Assembly (NCBI RefSeq): GCF_033118175.1
Contig: NC_083714.1
Span: 1,240,001-1,304,000, forward strand
Reading direction: 5' to 3'
Source: Dama dama
Taxonomy: Eukaryota > Chordata > Mammalia > Artiodactyla > Cervidae
DNA: 64,000 nt
Of the stretch, positions 24,471 through 36,901 are shown in pieces. The first letter of the stretch is position 1. The number at the start of each line of letters is the position of its first letter. A program made the translations under genes and the position numbers. The notes beneath the pieces are model-generated. The model worked only from the letters and a program-made list of their open reading frames with translations. It was not told the origin of the DNA and did no database searches.

Positions 24471-25427
24471 AGGAGCATGACACAGTGTTGAAAAAGATGA
24501 AGATCATGAAAAGGTGTGAAAATTATGAAGAGCTTCAAAAGGTGTGAAATACATGAAGAGCATGAATCGGTCTGCAAAATAGGAGGAGCATGAAACGGTG
24601 TTCAAAAACATGAAGAGCCTGAAAATGTGTGAAAAATATGAAGAGCTTCAAAAGGTGTGAAATACATGAGGAGCATGAAAAGGTCTGAAAATAGGAGGAG
24701 CATGAAGCGGTTTTCTAAAACATGAAAAGCCTGAAAAGGTGTGAAAAATATGAAGAGCTTCAAAAGGTGTCAAAAAGATGAGGAGCATGAAACGGTCTGA
24801 TAAATACGAGTAGCATGAAACTGTGTTCAAAAACATGAAGAGACTGAAAAGGTGTGAAAAATAGCAAGAGCTTCAAAAAGTGTGAAATATAAGAGGAGCA
24901 TGAAACGGTCTGAAAAATAGGAGGAGCAAGAAGCTGTGTTCAAAAACATGAGAGGCTGAAAAGGTGTGAAAAATATGAAGAGCTTCAAATGGTGTCAAAA
25001 ATATGAGGAGCCTGAAACGGTCTGAAAAATAGGAGGAGCATGAAGCGGTGTTCAAAAACATGAAGAGCCTGAAAACTTGTGAAAAATATGAAGAGCTTCA
25101 AAAGGTGTGAAAAATATGAACAGCTTCAAAAGGTGTCAAAAATGAAATGAGCATGAAGCAATCTGAAAAATAGGAGGAGAATGAAGTGGTGTTGAAAAAC
25201 ATGAAGAGCCTGAAAAGGTGTGAAATATATGAAGAGCTTCAAAATGTGTCTACAATAAGAAGAGCATGAAACGGTCTGAAAAATAGAGGAGCATGAAGTG
25301 GTGTTCAAAACATGAAGAGCCTGAAAAGGTGTGAAAAATATGAAGAGCTTCAAATGGTGTGAAAAATATGAGGAGCATGAAAAGGTCTGAAAAATAGGAG
25401 GAGCATGAAGCTGTGTTCAAAAACATG

Positions 25428-25471
25428 AAAAAATATACAAATAAATAAAAAAAATATAAAAAAATACATGA
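25428..25471 (+). other. Short A/T-only interruption of the array
   Basis: About 44 bp of A-rich sequence (AAAAAATATACAAATAAATA and similar) sits inside an M4 monomer, between GTTCAAAAACATGA and ACATGAAGAGCCTG. It has no resemblance to the 28-bp monomer. Possible origins are slippage at the A-run of M4, a tiny retrotransposon tail remnant or filler DNA from break repair. No target-site duplication longer than ACATGA is visible. Confidence 0.75.
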
Positions 25472-26721
25472 AGAGCCTGAAAACGTGTGAAAAATATGAA
25501 GAGCTACAAAAGGTGTCAAGAATGAGATGAGCATGAAACGGTTTTAAAGATATTAGGAGCATGAAGTGGTGTTCAACAACATGACGAGCCTGAAAAGGTG
25601 TGAAAAATATTAAGAGGTTCAAATGGTGTCAAAATTATGAGGAGCATGAAACGGTCAGAAAAATATGAGGAGCATGAAGCGGTGTTCAAAAAAAAGAAGA
25701 GCCTGAAAAGGTGTGAAAAATATGAAGAGCTTCTAAAGGTGTCAAAAATATGAGGAGCATGAAACGGTCTGAAAAATACGAGGAGCATGAAACTGTGTTC
25801 AATAATATGAAGATCCTGAAAAGGTGTGAAAAATATGAAGAGCTTCAAAAGGTGTCAAAAATATGAGGAGCATGTAACGGTCTGAAAAATAGGAGAAGCA
25901 TGAAGTGGTTTTGAAAAACATGAAGAGCCTGAAAACGTGTGAAAAATATGAAGAGATTCAAAGGTGTGAAAAATATGAAGAGCTTCAAAAGGTGTCAAAA
26001 ATGAGATGAGCATGAAACGGTCTGAAAAATAGGAGGAGCATGAAGTGGTGTTCAAAAAAATGAAGAGCCTGAAAAGGTGTGAAACATATGAAGACCTTCA
26101 AAAGGTGTGAAAAATATGAAAAGCTTCAAAAGGTGTCAAAAATGAGATGAGCATGAAACGGTTTTAAAAATATTAGTAGCATGAAGTGGTATTCAACAAC
26201 ATGAAAAGCCTGAAAAGGTGTGAAAAATATGAAGAGCTTCAAATGCTGTCAAAAATATTAGGAGCATGAAACGGTCTGAAAAATATGAGGAGCATGAAGC
26301 CGTGTTCAAAAATAAGAAGAGCCTGAAAAGTTGTGAAAAATATGAAGAGCTTCAAATGGTTTCAAAAATATGAGGAGCATGAAACGGTCTGAAAAATATG
26401 AGGAGCGTGAAGGGGTGTTCAATAATAAGAAGAGCCTGAAAAGCTGTGAAATATATGCAGAGCTTCAAAAGGTGTCAAAATATGAGGAGCATGAAACGGT
26501 CTGAAAATAGGAGAAGCATGAAGTGGTGTTGAAAAACATGAAGAGCCTGAAAACGTGTGAAAAATATGAAGAGCTTCAAAAGGTGTGAAAAATATGAAGA
26601 GCTTCAAAAGGTATCAAAATGAGATGAGCATGAAACGGTCTGAAAAATAGGAGGAGCATGAAGTGGTGTTCAAAAAAATGAAGAGCCTGAAAACGTGAGA
26701 AATATATGAAGAACTTCAAAA

Positions 26722-26834
26722 GGTGTGAAAAATATGAAGAGCTTCAAAAGGTGTCAAAAATATGAGGAGCATGAAACGGTCTGAAAAATCGGAGGAGCAT
26801 GAAGCGGTGTTGAAAAACATGAAGAGCCTGAAAA
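26722..26834 (+). repeat. Exemplar 113-bp unit (M1-M2-M3-M4)
   Basis: A clean copy useful as a reference: M1 26,722-26,749 (28 bp), M2 26,750-26,777 (28 bp), M3 26,778-26,805 (28 bp), M4 26,806-26,834 (29 bp). Each monomer begins with GGT and carries a GAAGAGC or GAGGAGC core about 16-22 bases in. The four are recognisably homologous, so the 113-bp unit is itself a small higher-order repeat of a 28-bp ancestor. 113 is not a multiple of 3, so a reading frame shifts at every unit. This argues against any coding role. Confidence 0.9.
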
Positions 26835-27034
26835 CATGTGAGAAATATGAAGAACTTCAAAAGGTATCAAAAATATGAAGAGCTTCAAAAGGTGTCAAAA
26901 ATATGAGGAGCATGAAGCAGTCTGAAAAATAGGAGGAGCATGAAGCGGTCTGAAAAATAGGAGGAGCATGAAGCGGTGTTCAAAAACATGAAGAGCCTGA
27001 AAAGGTGTGAAGTATATGAAGAGCTTCAAAAGGT

Positions 27035-30000
27035 GTGCAATACATGAGGAGCATGAAACAACCTTAAAAACAGGACGAGCATGAAGCTGTGTTCAAAAAC
27101 ATGAGATTTTGAAAAGGTGTGAAAAATATGAAGAGCTTCAAAAGGTGTCAAAAATAGGAGGAGCATGAAGCGGTGTTCAAAAACATGACGAGCCTGAAAA
27201 GGTGTGAAAAATATGAAGAACTTCAAAAGGTGTCAAAAATATGAGGAGCATGAAACGGTCTGAAAATTAGGAGGAGCTAGAAGCGGTGTTGAAAAACCTG
27301 AAGAGCCTGAAAATGTGTGAAAAATATGAAAAGCTTCAAAAGTTGTGAAAAATATGAAGAGCTTCAAAAGGTGTCAAAAATGAGATGAGCATGAAACGGT
27401 CTGAAAAATAGGAGGAGCATGAAGTGGTGTTGAAAAACATGAAGAGCCTGAAAATGTGTGAAATATTTGAAGAGCTTCAAAATGTGTCAGAAATGAGAGG
27501 AGCATGAAACGGTCTGAAAAATAGGAGGAGCATGAAGCGGTGTTGAACAACATGAAGAGCCTGAAAAGATGTGAAAAATATGAAGAGCTTCAAAAGGTAT
27601 CAAAAATATGAGAAGCATGAAATGGTCTGAAATATAGGAGGAGCATGAAACGGTGTTCAAAAACATGAAGAGCCTGAAATGTTGTGAAAAATATGAAGAG
27701 CTTCAAAAGGTGTGAAAAATATGAAGAGCTTCAAAAGGTGTGAAAAATATGAGGAGCTTCAAAAGGTGTCAAAAGTATGAGGAGCATGAAACGGTCTGAA
27801 AAAAGGGGAAGCATGAAACGGTGTTGAAAAACATGAAGAGCCTGAAAAGGTGTGAAAATTATGAAGAGCTTCCAAAGGTGTGAGATAAATGAGGGGCATG
27901 AAACTGTCTGATAAATAAGAGGAGCATGAGCGGTGTTGAAAAACATAAAGAGCCTGAAAAAGTGTGAAAAATATGAAGAGCTTCAAATCGTGTCAAAAAT
28001 ATGAGGAGCATGAAATGGTCAGAAAAATAGGAGGAGCATGAAGCGGTGTTCAAAAACATGAAGAGCCTGAAAATGTGTGAAAAATATGAAGAGCTTCAAA
28101 AGGTGTAAAAAATATGAGGAGCATGAAACGGTCTGAAAATTAGGAGGAGCAAGAAGCGGTGTTGAAAAACCTGAAGAGCCTGAAAATGTGTGAAAAATAT
28201 GAAAAGCTTCAAAAGTGGTGAAAAATATGAAGAGCTTCAAAGATGTCAAAATTGAGATGAGCATGAAACGGTCAGAAAAATATGAAGAGCATGAAGTGGT
28301 CTTGAAAAACATGAAGAGCCTGAAAAGTTGTGAAGAATATGAAAAGGTTCAAAACGTGTCAAAAATATGAGGAACATGAAACGGTTCGAAAAATAGGAGG
28401 AGCATGAAGCGGTGTTGAAAAACATGAAGAGCCTGACAACGTGTGAAACATATGAACAGCTTCAAAAGGTGTAAAAATATGAAGAGCTTCAAAAGGTGTC
28501 AAAAATGAGATGAGCATGAAACAGTCTGAAAAATTGAAGGAGCATGAAGTGGTGTTCCAAAAAATGAAGAGCCTTAAAAGGTGTGAAATATATGAAGAAC
28601 TTCAAAAGGTGTGAAAAATATGAAGAGCTTCAAAAGGTGTTAAAAATATGAGGAGCATGTAACGGTCTGAAAAATCGGAGGAGCATGAAGCGGTCTGAAA
28701 AATAGGAGGAGCATGAAGTGGTGATCAAAAACATGAAGAGCCTGAAAAGGTGTGAAATATATGAAGAGCTTCAAAATGTGTGCAATACATGAGGAGCATG
28801 AAACAACCTTAAAAACAGGACGAGCATGAAGCTGTGTTCAAAAACATGAGATCCTGAAAAGGTGTGAAAAATATGAAGAGTCAAAAGGTGTCAAAATAGG
28901 AGGAGCATGAAGCGGTGTTCAAAAACATGAAGAGCCTGAAAAGGTGTGAAAAATATGAAGAGCTTCAAAAGGTGTCAAAAATATGAGGAGCATGAAACTG
29001 TCTGAAAATTAGGAGGAGCAAGAAGCGGTGTTGAAAAACCTGAAGAGCCTGAAAATGTGTGAAAAATATGAAAAGCTTCAAAAGTTGTGAAAAATATGAA
29101 GAGCTTCAAAAGGTGTCAAAAATGAGATGAGCATGAAACGTGCTGAAAGATAGGAGGAGCATGAAGTGGTGTTGAAAAAGATGAAGAGCCTGAAAACGTG
29201 TGAGAAATATGAAGAACTTCATAAGGTGTCAAAAATATGAAGAGCTTCAAAAGGTGTCAAAAATATGAGGAGCATGAAGCAGTCTGAAAAATAGGAGAAG
29301 CATGAAGCGGTCTGAAAAATAGGAGGAGCATGAAGCGGTCTGAAAAATAGGACGAGCATGAAGCGGTGTTCAAAACATGAAGAGCCTTAAAAGGTGTGAA
29401 ATATATGAAGAACTTCAAAAGGTGTGCAATACATGAGGAGCATGAAACAACCTTAAAAACAGGACGAGCATGAAGCTGTGTTCAAAAACATGAGATCCTG
29501 AAAAGGTGTGAAAAATATAAAGAGCTTCAAAAGGTGTCAAAAATAGGAGGAGCATGAAGCGGTGTTCAAAAACATGACGAGCCTGAAAAGGTGTGAAAAA
29601 TATGAAGAGCTTCAAAAGGTGTCAAAAATATGAGGAGCATGAAACGGTCTGAAAATTAGGAGGAGCAAGAAGCGGTGTTGAAAAACCTGAAGAGCCTGAA
29701 AATGTGTGAAAAATATGAAAAGCTTCAAAAGTTGTGAAAAATATGAAGAGATTCAAAAGGTGTCAAAAATGAGATGAGCATGAAACGGTCGGAAAAAAAG
29801 GAGGAGCATGAAGTGGTGTTGAAAAACATGAAGAGCCTGAAAATGTGTGAAATATTTGAAGAGCTTCAAAAAGTGTCAGAAATGAGAGGAGCATGAAACG
29901 GTCTGAAAAATAGGAGGAGCATGAAGCGGTGTTGAAAAACATGAAGAGCCTGAAAAGATGTGAAAAATATGAAGAGCTTCAAAAGGTGTCAAAAATATGA

Positions 30001-30420
30001 GGAGCATGAAATGGTCTGAAATATAGGAGGAGCATGAAACGGTGTTCAAAAACATGAAGAGCCTGAAATGTTGTGAAAAATATGAAGAGCTTCAAAAGGT
30101 GTGAAAAATATGAGGAGCTTCAAAAGGTGTCAAAAATATGAGGAGCATGAAACTGTCTGAAAAAAGGGGAAGCATGAAACGGTGTTGAAAAACATGAAGA
30201 GCCTGAAAAGGTGTGAAAATTATGAAGAGCTTCTAAAGGTGTGAAATAAATGAGGGGCATGAAACGGTCTGATAAATAGGAGGAGCATGAGAGGTGTTGA
30301 AAAACATGAAGAGCCTGAAATGGTGTGAAAAATATGAAGAGCTTCAAATCGTGTCAAAAATATGAGGAGTATGAAACGGTCAGAAAAATAGGAGGAGCAT
30401 GAAGCGGTGTTCAAAACCAT
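27035..30420 (+). repeat. Region with a block present three times (27.0, 28.8, 29.4 kb)
   Basis: The markers GTGCAATACATGAGGAGC and CAACCTTAAAAACAGGACG occur at 27,035, 28,780 and 29,424. A second marker (GAAAATTAGGAGGAGC followed by an AAGAAGCGG-like monomer and AACCTGAAGAGCC) occurs near 27,262, 28,136, 29,005 and 29,653. The 27.0-28.06 kb and 29.4-30.42 kb copies match at offset 2,389, changing to 2,361 further right. The difference is 28 bp, exactly one monomer. Confidence 0.8.
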
Positions 30421-30704
30421 GAAGAGCCTGAAAAGGTGAGAAAAATATGAAGAGCTTCAAATGGTGTGAAATACAGGAGGAGACTGAAACGGTCTGTAAA
30501 ATAGGAGGAGCATGAAGCGGTGTTCAAAAACATGAAGAGCCTGAAAAGTTGTGAAAAATATGAAGAGCTACAAAACGTGTCAAAAACTATGAGGAGCATG
30601 AAATGGTCCGAAAAATAGGATGAGCATTTAAGCGGTGTTCAAATACATGAAGAGCCTGAAAATGTGTGAAAAATATGAAGAGCTTCAAAAGGTGTCAAAA
30701 ATAT

Positions 30705-32620
30705 GAGGAGCATGAAACGGTCTGAAAAATAGGAGGAGCATGAAGCGGTGTTGAAAAACATGAAGAGCCTGAAAACGTGTGAAACATATGAAGAGCTTCA
30801 AAAGGTGTGGAAAATATGAAGAGCTTCAAAATGTGTCAAAAATGAGATGAGCATGAAACGTTTTTCAAAATATTAGGAGCATGAAGCGGTGTTGAAAAAC
30901 ATGAAGAGCCTGAAAACGTGTGAAAAATATGAAGAGTTTCAAAAGGTGTGAAAAATATGAAGAGCTTCAAAAGGTGTGAAAAACATTAAGAGCTTCAAAA
31001 GGTGTGAAAAATATGAAGAGCTTCAAAAGGTGTCAAAAAAGAGATGAGCATGAAACGGTCTGAAAAATAGGAGGAGAATGAAGCGGTGTTGAAAATCATG
31101 AAGAGCCTGAAAAGGTGTGAAAAATATGCAGAGGTTCAAAAGATGTGAAATCCATGAGGAGCATGAAACAGTCTGAAAAATAGGAGGAGCATGAAGCGGT
31201 GTTCAAAAACCTGAAGAGTCTGAAAAGGTGTGAAAAATATGAAGAGCTTCAAAAGGTGTGAAAAATATGAGGAGCATGAAACGGTCTGAAAAATAGGAGG
31301 AGCATGACACCGTGTACAAAAACAGGAAGAGCCTGAAAAGCCGTGAAAAATATGAAGAGCCTCAAAACGTGTCAAAAATATGAGGAGCATGAAACGGTCA
31401 GAAAAATAGGAGAATCATGAAACGGTGTTGAGAAACATGAAGAGCCTGAAAAGGTGTGCAAAATATGAAGAGCTTCAAAAGGTGTGAAAAATATGAAGAG
31501 CTTCAAAAGGTGTGAAAAACATGAAGAGCTTCAAAAGGTGTGAAAAATATGAAGAGCTTCAAAAGGTGACAAAAAAGAGATGAGCATGAAACGGTCTGAA
31601 AAATAGGAGGAGCATGAAGCGGTGTTGAAAATAATGAAGAGCCTGAAAAGGTGTGAAAAACATGAAGAGCCTGAAAAGTGTGAAAAATATGAAGAGCTTC
31701 AAAAGGTGTGAAAAATGTGAGGAGCATGAAACGGTCTGAAAAATAGGAGGAGCATGAAGCGGTGTTGAAAAACATGAAGAGCCTGAAAACGTGTGAAACA
31801 TATGAAGAGCTTCAAAAGGTGTGGAAAATATGAAGAGCTTCAAAAGGTGTCAAAAATGAGATGAGCATGAAACGTTTTTCAAAATATTAGGAGCATGAAG
31901 CGGTGTTGAAAAACATGAAGAGTCTGAAAACGTGTGAAAAATATGAAGAGTTTCAAAAGGTGTGAAAAATATGAAGAGCTTCAAAAGGTGTGAAAAACAT
32001 GAAGAGCTTCAAAAGGTGTGAAAAATATGAAGAGCTTCAAAAGGTGTCAAAAAAGAGATGAGCATGAAATGGTCTGAAAAATAGGAGGAGCTTGAAGCGG
32101 TGTTGAAAATCATGAAGAGCCTGAAAAGGTGTGAAAAATATGAAGAGGTTCAAAAGATGTGAAATCCATGAGGAGCATGAAACGGTCTGAAAAATAGGAG
32201 GAGCATGAAGCGGTGTTCAAAAACCTGAAGAGCCTGAAAAGGTGTGAAAAATATGAAGAGCTTCAAAAGGTGTGAAAAATATGAGGAGCATGAAACGGTC
32301 TGAAAAATAGGAGGAGCATGACACCGTGTACAAAAACAGGAAGAGCCTGAAAAGCCGTGAAAAATATGAAGAGCCTCAAAACGTGTCAAAAATATGGGGA
32401 GCATGAAACGGTCAGAAAAATAGGAGAATCATGAAACGGTGTTGAGAAACATGAAGAGCCTGAAAAGGTGTGCAAAATATGAAGAGCTTCAAAAGGTGTG
32501 AAAAATATGAAGAGCTTCAAAAGGTGTGAAAAACATGAAGAGCTTCAAAAGGTGTGAAAAATATGAAGAGCTTCAAAAGGTGACAAAAAAGAGATGAGCA
32601 TGAAACGGTCTGAAAAACAA
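30705..32620 (+). repeat. Tandem duplication with a 1,014-bp period
   Basis: Two adjacent copies of about 0.9-1.0 kb match at offset 1,014 (nine units minus 3 bp). For example, the rare CGTTTTTCAAAATATTAGG monomer has its T-run at 30,861 and 31,875, and GACACCGTGTACAAAAACAG recurs at the same distance. Both copies contain stretches where M1 is repeated three or four times in succession (30.95-31.03, 31.47-31.57, 31.95-32.04, 32.48-32.58 kb). Confidence 0.83.
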
Positions 32621-32713
32621 GAGGAGCATGAAGTGGTGTTGAAAAACATGAAGAGACTGAAAAGGTGTGAAAAATATGAAGAGCTTCAAAAGGTGTGAAA
32701 AATATCAAGAGCT

Positions 32714-33366
32714 TCAAAAGGTGTCAAAAATGAGATGAGCATGAAACGGTCTGAATAATAGGAGGAACAGGAAGTGGTGTTGAAAAACATGAAGAGACTG
32801 AAAAGGTGTGAAAAATATGAAGAGCTTCAAAAGGTGTGAAAAATATGAAGAGCTACAAAAGGTGTGAAAAATGAGAGGAGCATGAAACGGTATGAAAAAT
32901 AGAAGGAGCATGAAGCGGTGTTCTAAAACATGAAGAGCCTGAAAAGGTGTGGAAAATATGAAGAGCTTCAAAAGGTGTGAAAAATATCAAGAGCTTCAAA
33001 AGGTGTCAAAAATGAGATGAGCATGAAACGGTCTGAGTAATAGGAGGAACATGAAGTGGTGTTGAAAAACATGAAGAGACTGAAAAGGTGTGAAAAATAT
33101 GAAGTGCTTCAAATAGTGTTAAATACATGAGGAGCATGAATCGGTCTGAAAAATGGGAGGAGCATGAAGGAGTGCTCGAAAACATGAAGAGCCTGAAAAG
33201 GTGTGAAAAATATGAAGAGCTTCAAAAGGTGTGAAAAATATGAAGAGCTACAAAAGGTGTGAAAAATGAGAGGAGCATGAAACGGTATGAAAAATAGAAG
33301 GAGCATGAAGCGGTGTTCTAAAACATGAAGAGCCTGAAAAGGTGTGGAAAATAGGAAGAGCTTCAA
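32714..33366 (+). repeat. Tandem duplication with a 395-bp period
   Basis: The segment with GTATGAAAAATAGAAGGAGC and GTGTTCTAAAACATG occurs twice, at offset 395. That is 14 monomers (3.5 units), so the duplication is in register with the 28-bp monomer but not with the 113-bp unit. Confidence 0.78.
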
Positions 33367-33759
33367 AAGGTGTCAAAAATATGAGGAGTATGAAACGGTC
33401 TGAAAAATATGAGGAGCATGAAACGGTGTTGAAAAACTTGAAGAACCTGAAAAGGTGTGAAAAATATGAAGAGCTTCAGAAGGTGTCAAAATATGAGGAG
33501 CATGAAACGGTTTGAAAAATAGGAGAAGCATGAAACGGTGTTCAAAAACATGAAGAGCCTGAAAAGGTGTGAAAAATATGAAGAGCTTCAAAAGCTGTGA
33601 AAAATATGAAGAGCTTCAAAAGGTGTCAAAAATATGAGGATCATGAAACGGTCTGAAAAATAGGAGGAGCATGAAGCGGTGTTCAAAATATGCAGAGACA
33701 GAAAAGCTGTGAATAATATGAAGACCTTCTAAAGGTGTCAAAAAACTGTTTAGCATGAA

Positions 33760-34640
33760 AGGGTCTGAAAAATAGGAGGAGCATGAAGTGTTGTTGAAAA
33801 ACATTAAGAGCCTGAAAAGGTGTGAAGAATATGAAGAGCTTCAAAAGGTGTCAAAAATATGCGGATCATGAAACGGTCTGAAAAATAGGAGGATCATGAA
33901 GCGGTGTTCAAATACATGAAGAGCCAGAAAAGGTGTGAAAAATCTGAAGAGCTTCAAAAGATGTGAAAAATATGAAGAGATTCAAAAGTTGTCAAAAATA
34001 TGAGGAGCATGAAACGGTCTGAAAAATAGGAGAGGCATGAAGTTGTGTTGAAAAACATGAAGAGCCTGAAAATGTGTGAAAAATATGAAGAGCTTCAAAA
34101 GCTGTGAAATACATGAGGAGCATGAAACTGTCTGAAAAATAGTAGGTGCATGTAGTGGTGTTAAAATACATGAAGAGCCTGAAAAGGTGTGAATAATATG
34201 AAGAGCTTCAAAAGGTGTGAAATACATGAGGAGAATGAAATGGTCTGAAAAATAGGAGCATGAAGCAGTGTTCAAAAACATGAAGAGCCTGAAAAGGTGT
34301 GAAAAATATGAAGAGCTTTAAAAGGTGTCAAGAATATGAGGAACATGAAACGTTCTGAAAAATAGGAGGATCATGAAGCGGTGTTGAAGAACATGAAGAG
34401 CATGAAAAAGTTTGAAAAATATGAAGAGCCTCAAAACTTGTCAAAAATATGAGGAGTATGAAACGGTGTGAAAAATAGCAGGAGCATGAAGCGGTGTTGA
34501 AAAACATGAAGAGCCTGAAAACGTGTGATAAATATGAAGAGCTTCAAAATGTGTGAAATATACGAAGAGCTTCAAAAGGTGTCAAAAATGAGATGAGCAC
34601 GAAACGGTCTGAAAAACAGGAGGAGCATGAAGTGGTGTTG
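33760..34640 (+). repeat. Dispersed block, first copy (pairs with 52,633-53,513)
   Basis: About 0.9 kb recurring 18,873 bp downstream. Shared markers include ACATTAAGAGCC at 33,801/52,674 and GTAGGTGCATGTAGTGG at 34,142/53,015, with few differences between. Much of the intervening DNA is the higher-order repeat of 34.8-51.9 kb. Confidence 0.8.
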
Positions 34641-34848
34641 AAAAACATGAAGAGCCTGAAAAATTGTTAAAAATATGAAGAGCTTCAAAAGGTGTCAAAA
34701 ATATGAAGAGCATAAAACGGTCTGAAAAATAGGAGGAGCATGAAGCGGTGTTCAAAAACATGAAGAGCTTAAAAGGTGTGAAAAATATGAAGAGCTTCAA
34801 AACGTGTTAAAAATATGAGGAGCATGAACGGTCTGAAAAATAGGAGGA

Positions 34849-36901
34849 GCAATAAGCGGTGTTCAAAAACGTGAAGAGCCTGAAAAGGTGGGAAAATTTG
34901 CAGCGGTTCAAAAGGTGTCAAAAATATGAGGAACATGAATTGGTCTGAAAAATAGGAGGAGGATGAAGCAGTTTTCAAAAATATGAAGAGCCTGAAAAGG
35001 TGTGAAAAATATGAAGAGCTTCAAATCTATCAAATATATGAGGAACATGAAACGTTCTTAAAATAGGGGGAGATTCAAACGGTCTGAAAAAAAGGAGGAG
35101 CATGAAACGGTGTGGAAAAACATGAAGAGTCTGAAAAGCTGTGAAAAATAGGAAGAGCTTCAAAACGTGTCAAAAATATGAGGAGCATGAAACGGTCTGT
35201 AAAACAGGAGGAGCATGAAACGGTGTTCACAAACATGAAGAGCCTGAAAAGTTGTTAAAAATATAAAGAGCTTCAAAAGATGTGAAAAGTATGAGGAGCA
35301 TGAAACGGTCTAAAAAATAGGAGAAGCATGAAACAGTGTTCAATTACATGAAGAGCCTGAAAAGCTGTGAAAAATAGGAAGAGCTTCAAAACGTGTCAAA
35401 AATATGAGGAGCATGAAACGGTCTGAAAAATAGGAGGAGCATGAAACGGTGTTCACAAACATGAAGAGCCTGAAAAGGTGTGAAAAATATAAAGAGCTTC
35501 AAAAGATGTGAAAAATTGAGGAGCATGAAACGGTCTTAAAAATAGGAGAAGCATGAAACGGTGTTCAAAATAATGAAGAGACTGAAAAGGTGTGAAAAAT
35601 ATGAAGAGCTTCAAAAGGTATCGAAAATATGAGGAGCATGAAACGGTCTGAAAAATAGGAGGAGCATGAAGCTCTGTTTAAAAACATGAAGAGCCTGAAA
35701 AGGTGTGAAAAATATGAAGAGCTTCCAAAAGTGTCAAAAATATGAGGAGCATGAAACGGTCTGAAAAATAGGAGTAGCATGAAACGGTCTGAAATATAGG
35801 AGGAGCATGGAATGGTGTTGAAAAACATGAAGAGCCTGAAAATGTGTGAAAAATAGGAGGAGCTTCAAACGGTGTGAAATACATGAGGAGCATGATACGG
35901 TCTGAAAAATAGGAGGAGCCTGAAGCTCTGTTCAAAAACATGAAGAGCCTGAAAAGGTGTGAAAAATATGAAGAGCTTCAACATGTGTGAAAAATATGAG
36001 GAGCATGAAACGGTCTGAAAAATAGGAGGAGCATGAAGCGGTGCCCAAAATCATGAAGAGCCTGAAAACGTGTGAAAAATATGAAGAGCTTCAAAAGCTG
36101 TCAAAAATATGACGAGCATGAAACGGTCTCAAATATACGAGGAGCATGAAACGGTCTGAAATATAGGAGGAGCATGAAGCGGTGTTGACAAACATGAAGA
36201 GCCTGAAAAGGGGTGAAAAATATGAAGAGCTTCAAATGTTGTCAGAAATATGAGGAGCATGAAACGGTCTGAAAAATAGGAGGAACATGAAGTGGTGTTG
36301 AAAAACATGAAGAGCATGAAAACGTGTGAAAATATGAAAAGCTTCAAAAGGTGTGAAACATACGAAGAGCTTCAAAGGTATCAAAAATATGAGGAGAATG
36401 AAACGGTCTGAAAAATGGGAGAAGCATGAAACGGTGTTCAAAAACATGAAGAACCTGAAAAGTTGTGAAAAATATGAAGAGCTTCAAAACATGTCAAAAA
36501 TATGAGGAGCATGAAACGGTCTGAAAAACAGGAGGAGCATGAAGCGGTGCCCAAAAACATGAAGAGCCTGAAAACGTGTGAAAAATATGAAGAGCTTCAA
36601 AAGGTGTGAAAAATATGACGAGCTTCAAAAGGTGTCAAAAATGAGATGAGCATGAAACGGTCTGAAAAATAGGAGAAGCATGAAGCGGTGCTAAAATCAT
36701 GAAGAGCCTATAAAGGTGTGAAAAATATGAAGAGCTTCAAAAGGTTTCAAAAATAGGAGGCGCATGAAATGGTCTGAAAAATAGGGGGAGCATGAAGCAT
36801 TGTTGAAAAACATGAAGAGCATGAAAAGGTGTGAAAAATATGAAGAGCTTCAAAACGTGTTAAAAATATGAGGAGCATGAACGGTCTGAAAAATAGGAGG
36901 A
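34849..36901 (+). repeat. Higher-order repeat copy 1 (2,053 bp)
   Basis: Defined from one GCAATAAGCGG marker to the next (34,849 to 36,902). It contains a run of distinctive monomers: CTATCAAATATATGAGGAAC, GGTGTTCAATTACATG, GAAGCTCTGTTTAAAAACATG and GGGGTGAAAAATATGAAG. Copy 2 repeats them at the same spacing with only scattered substitutions. Confidence 0.88.
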
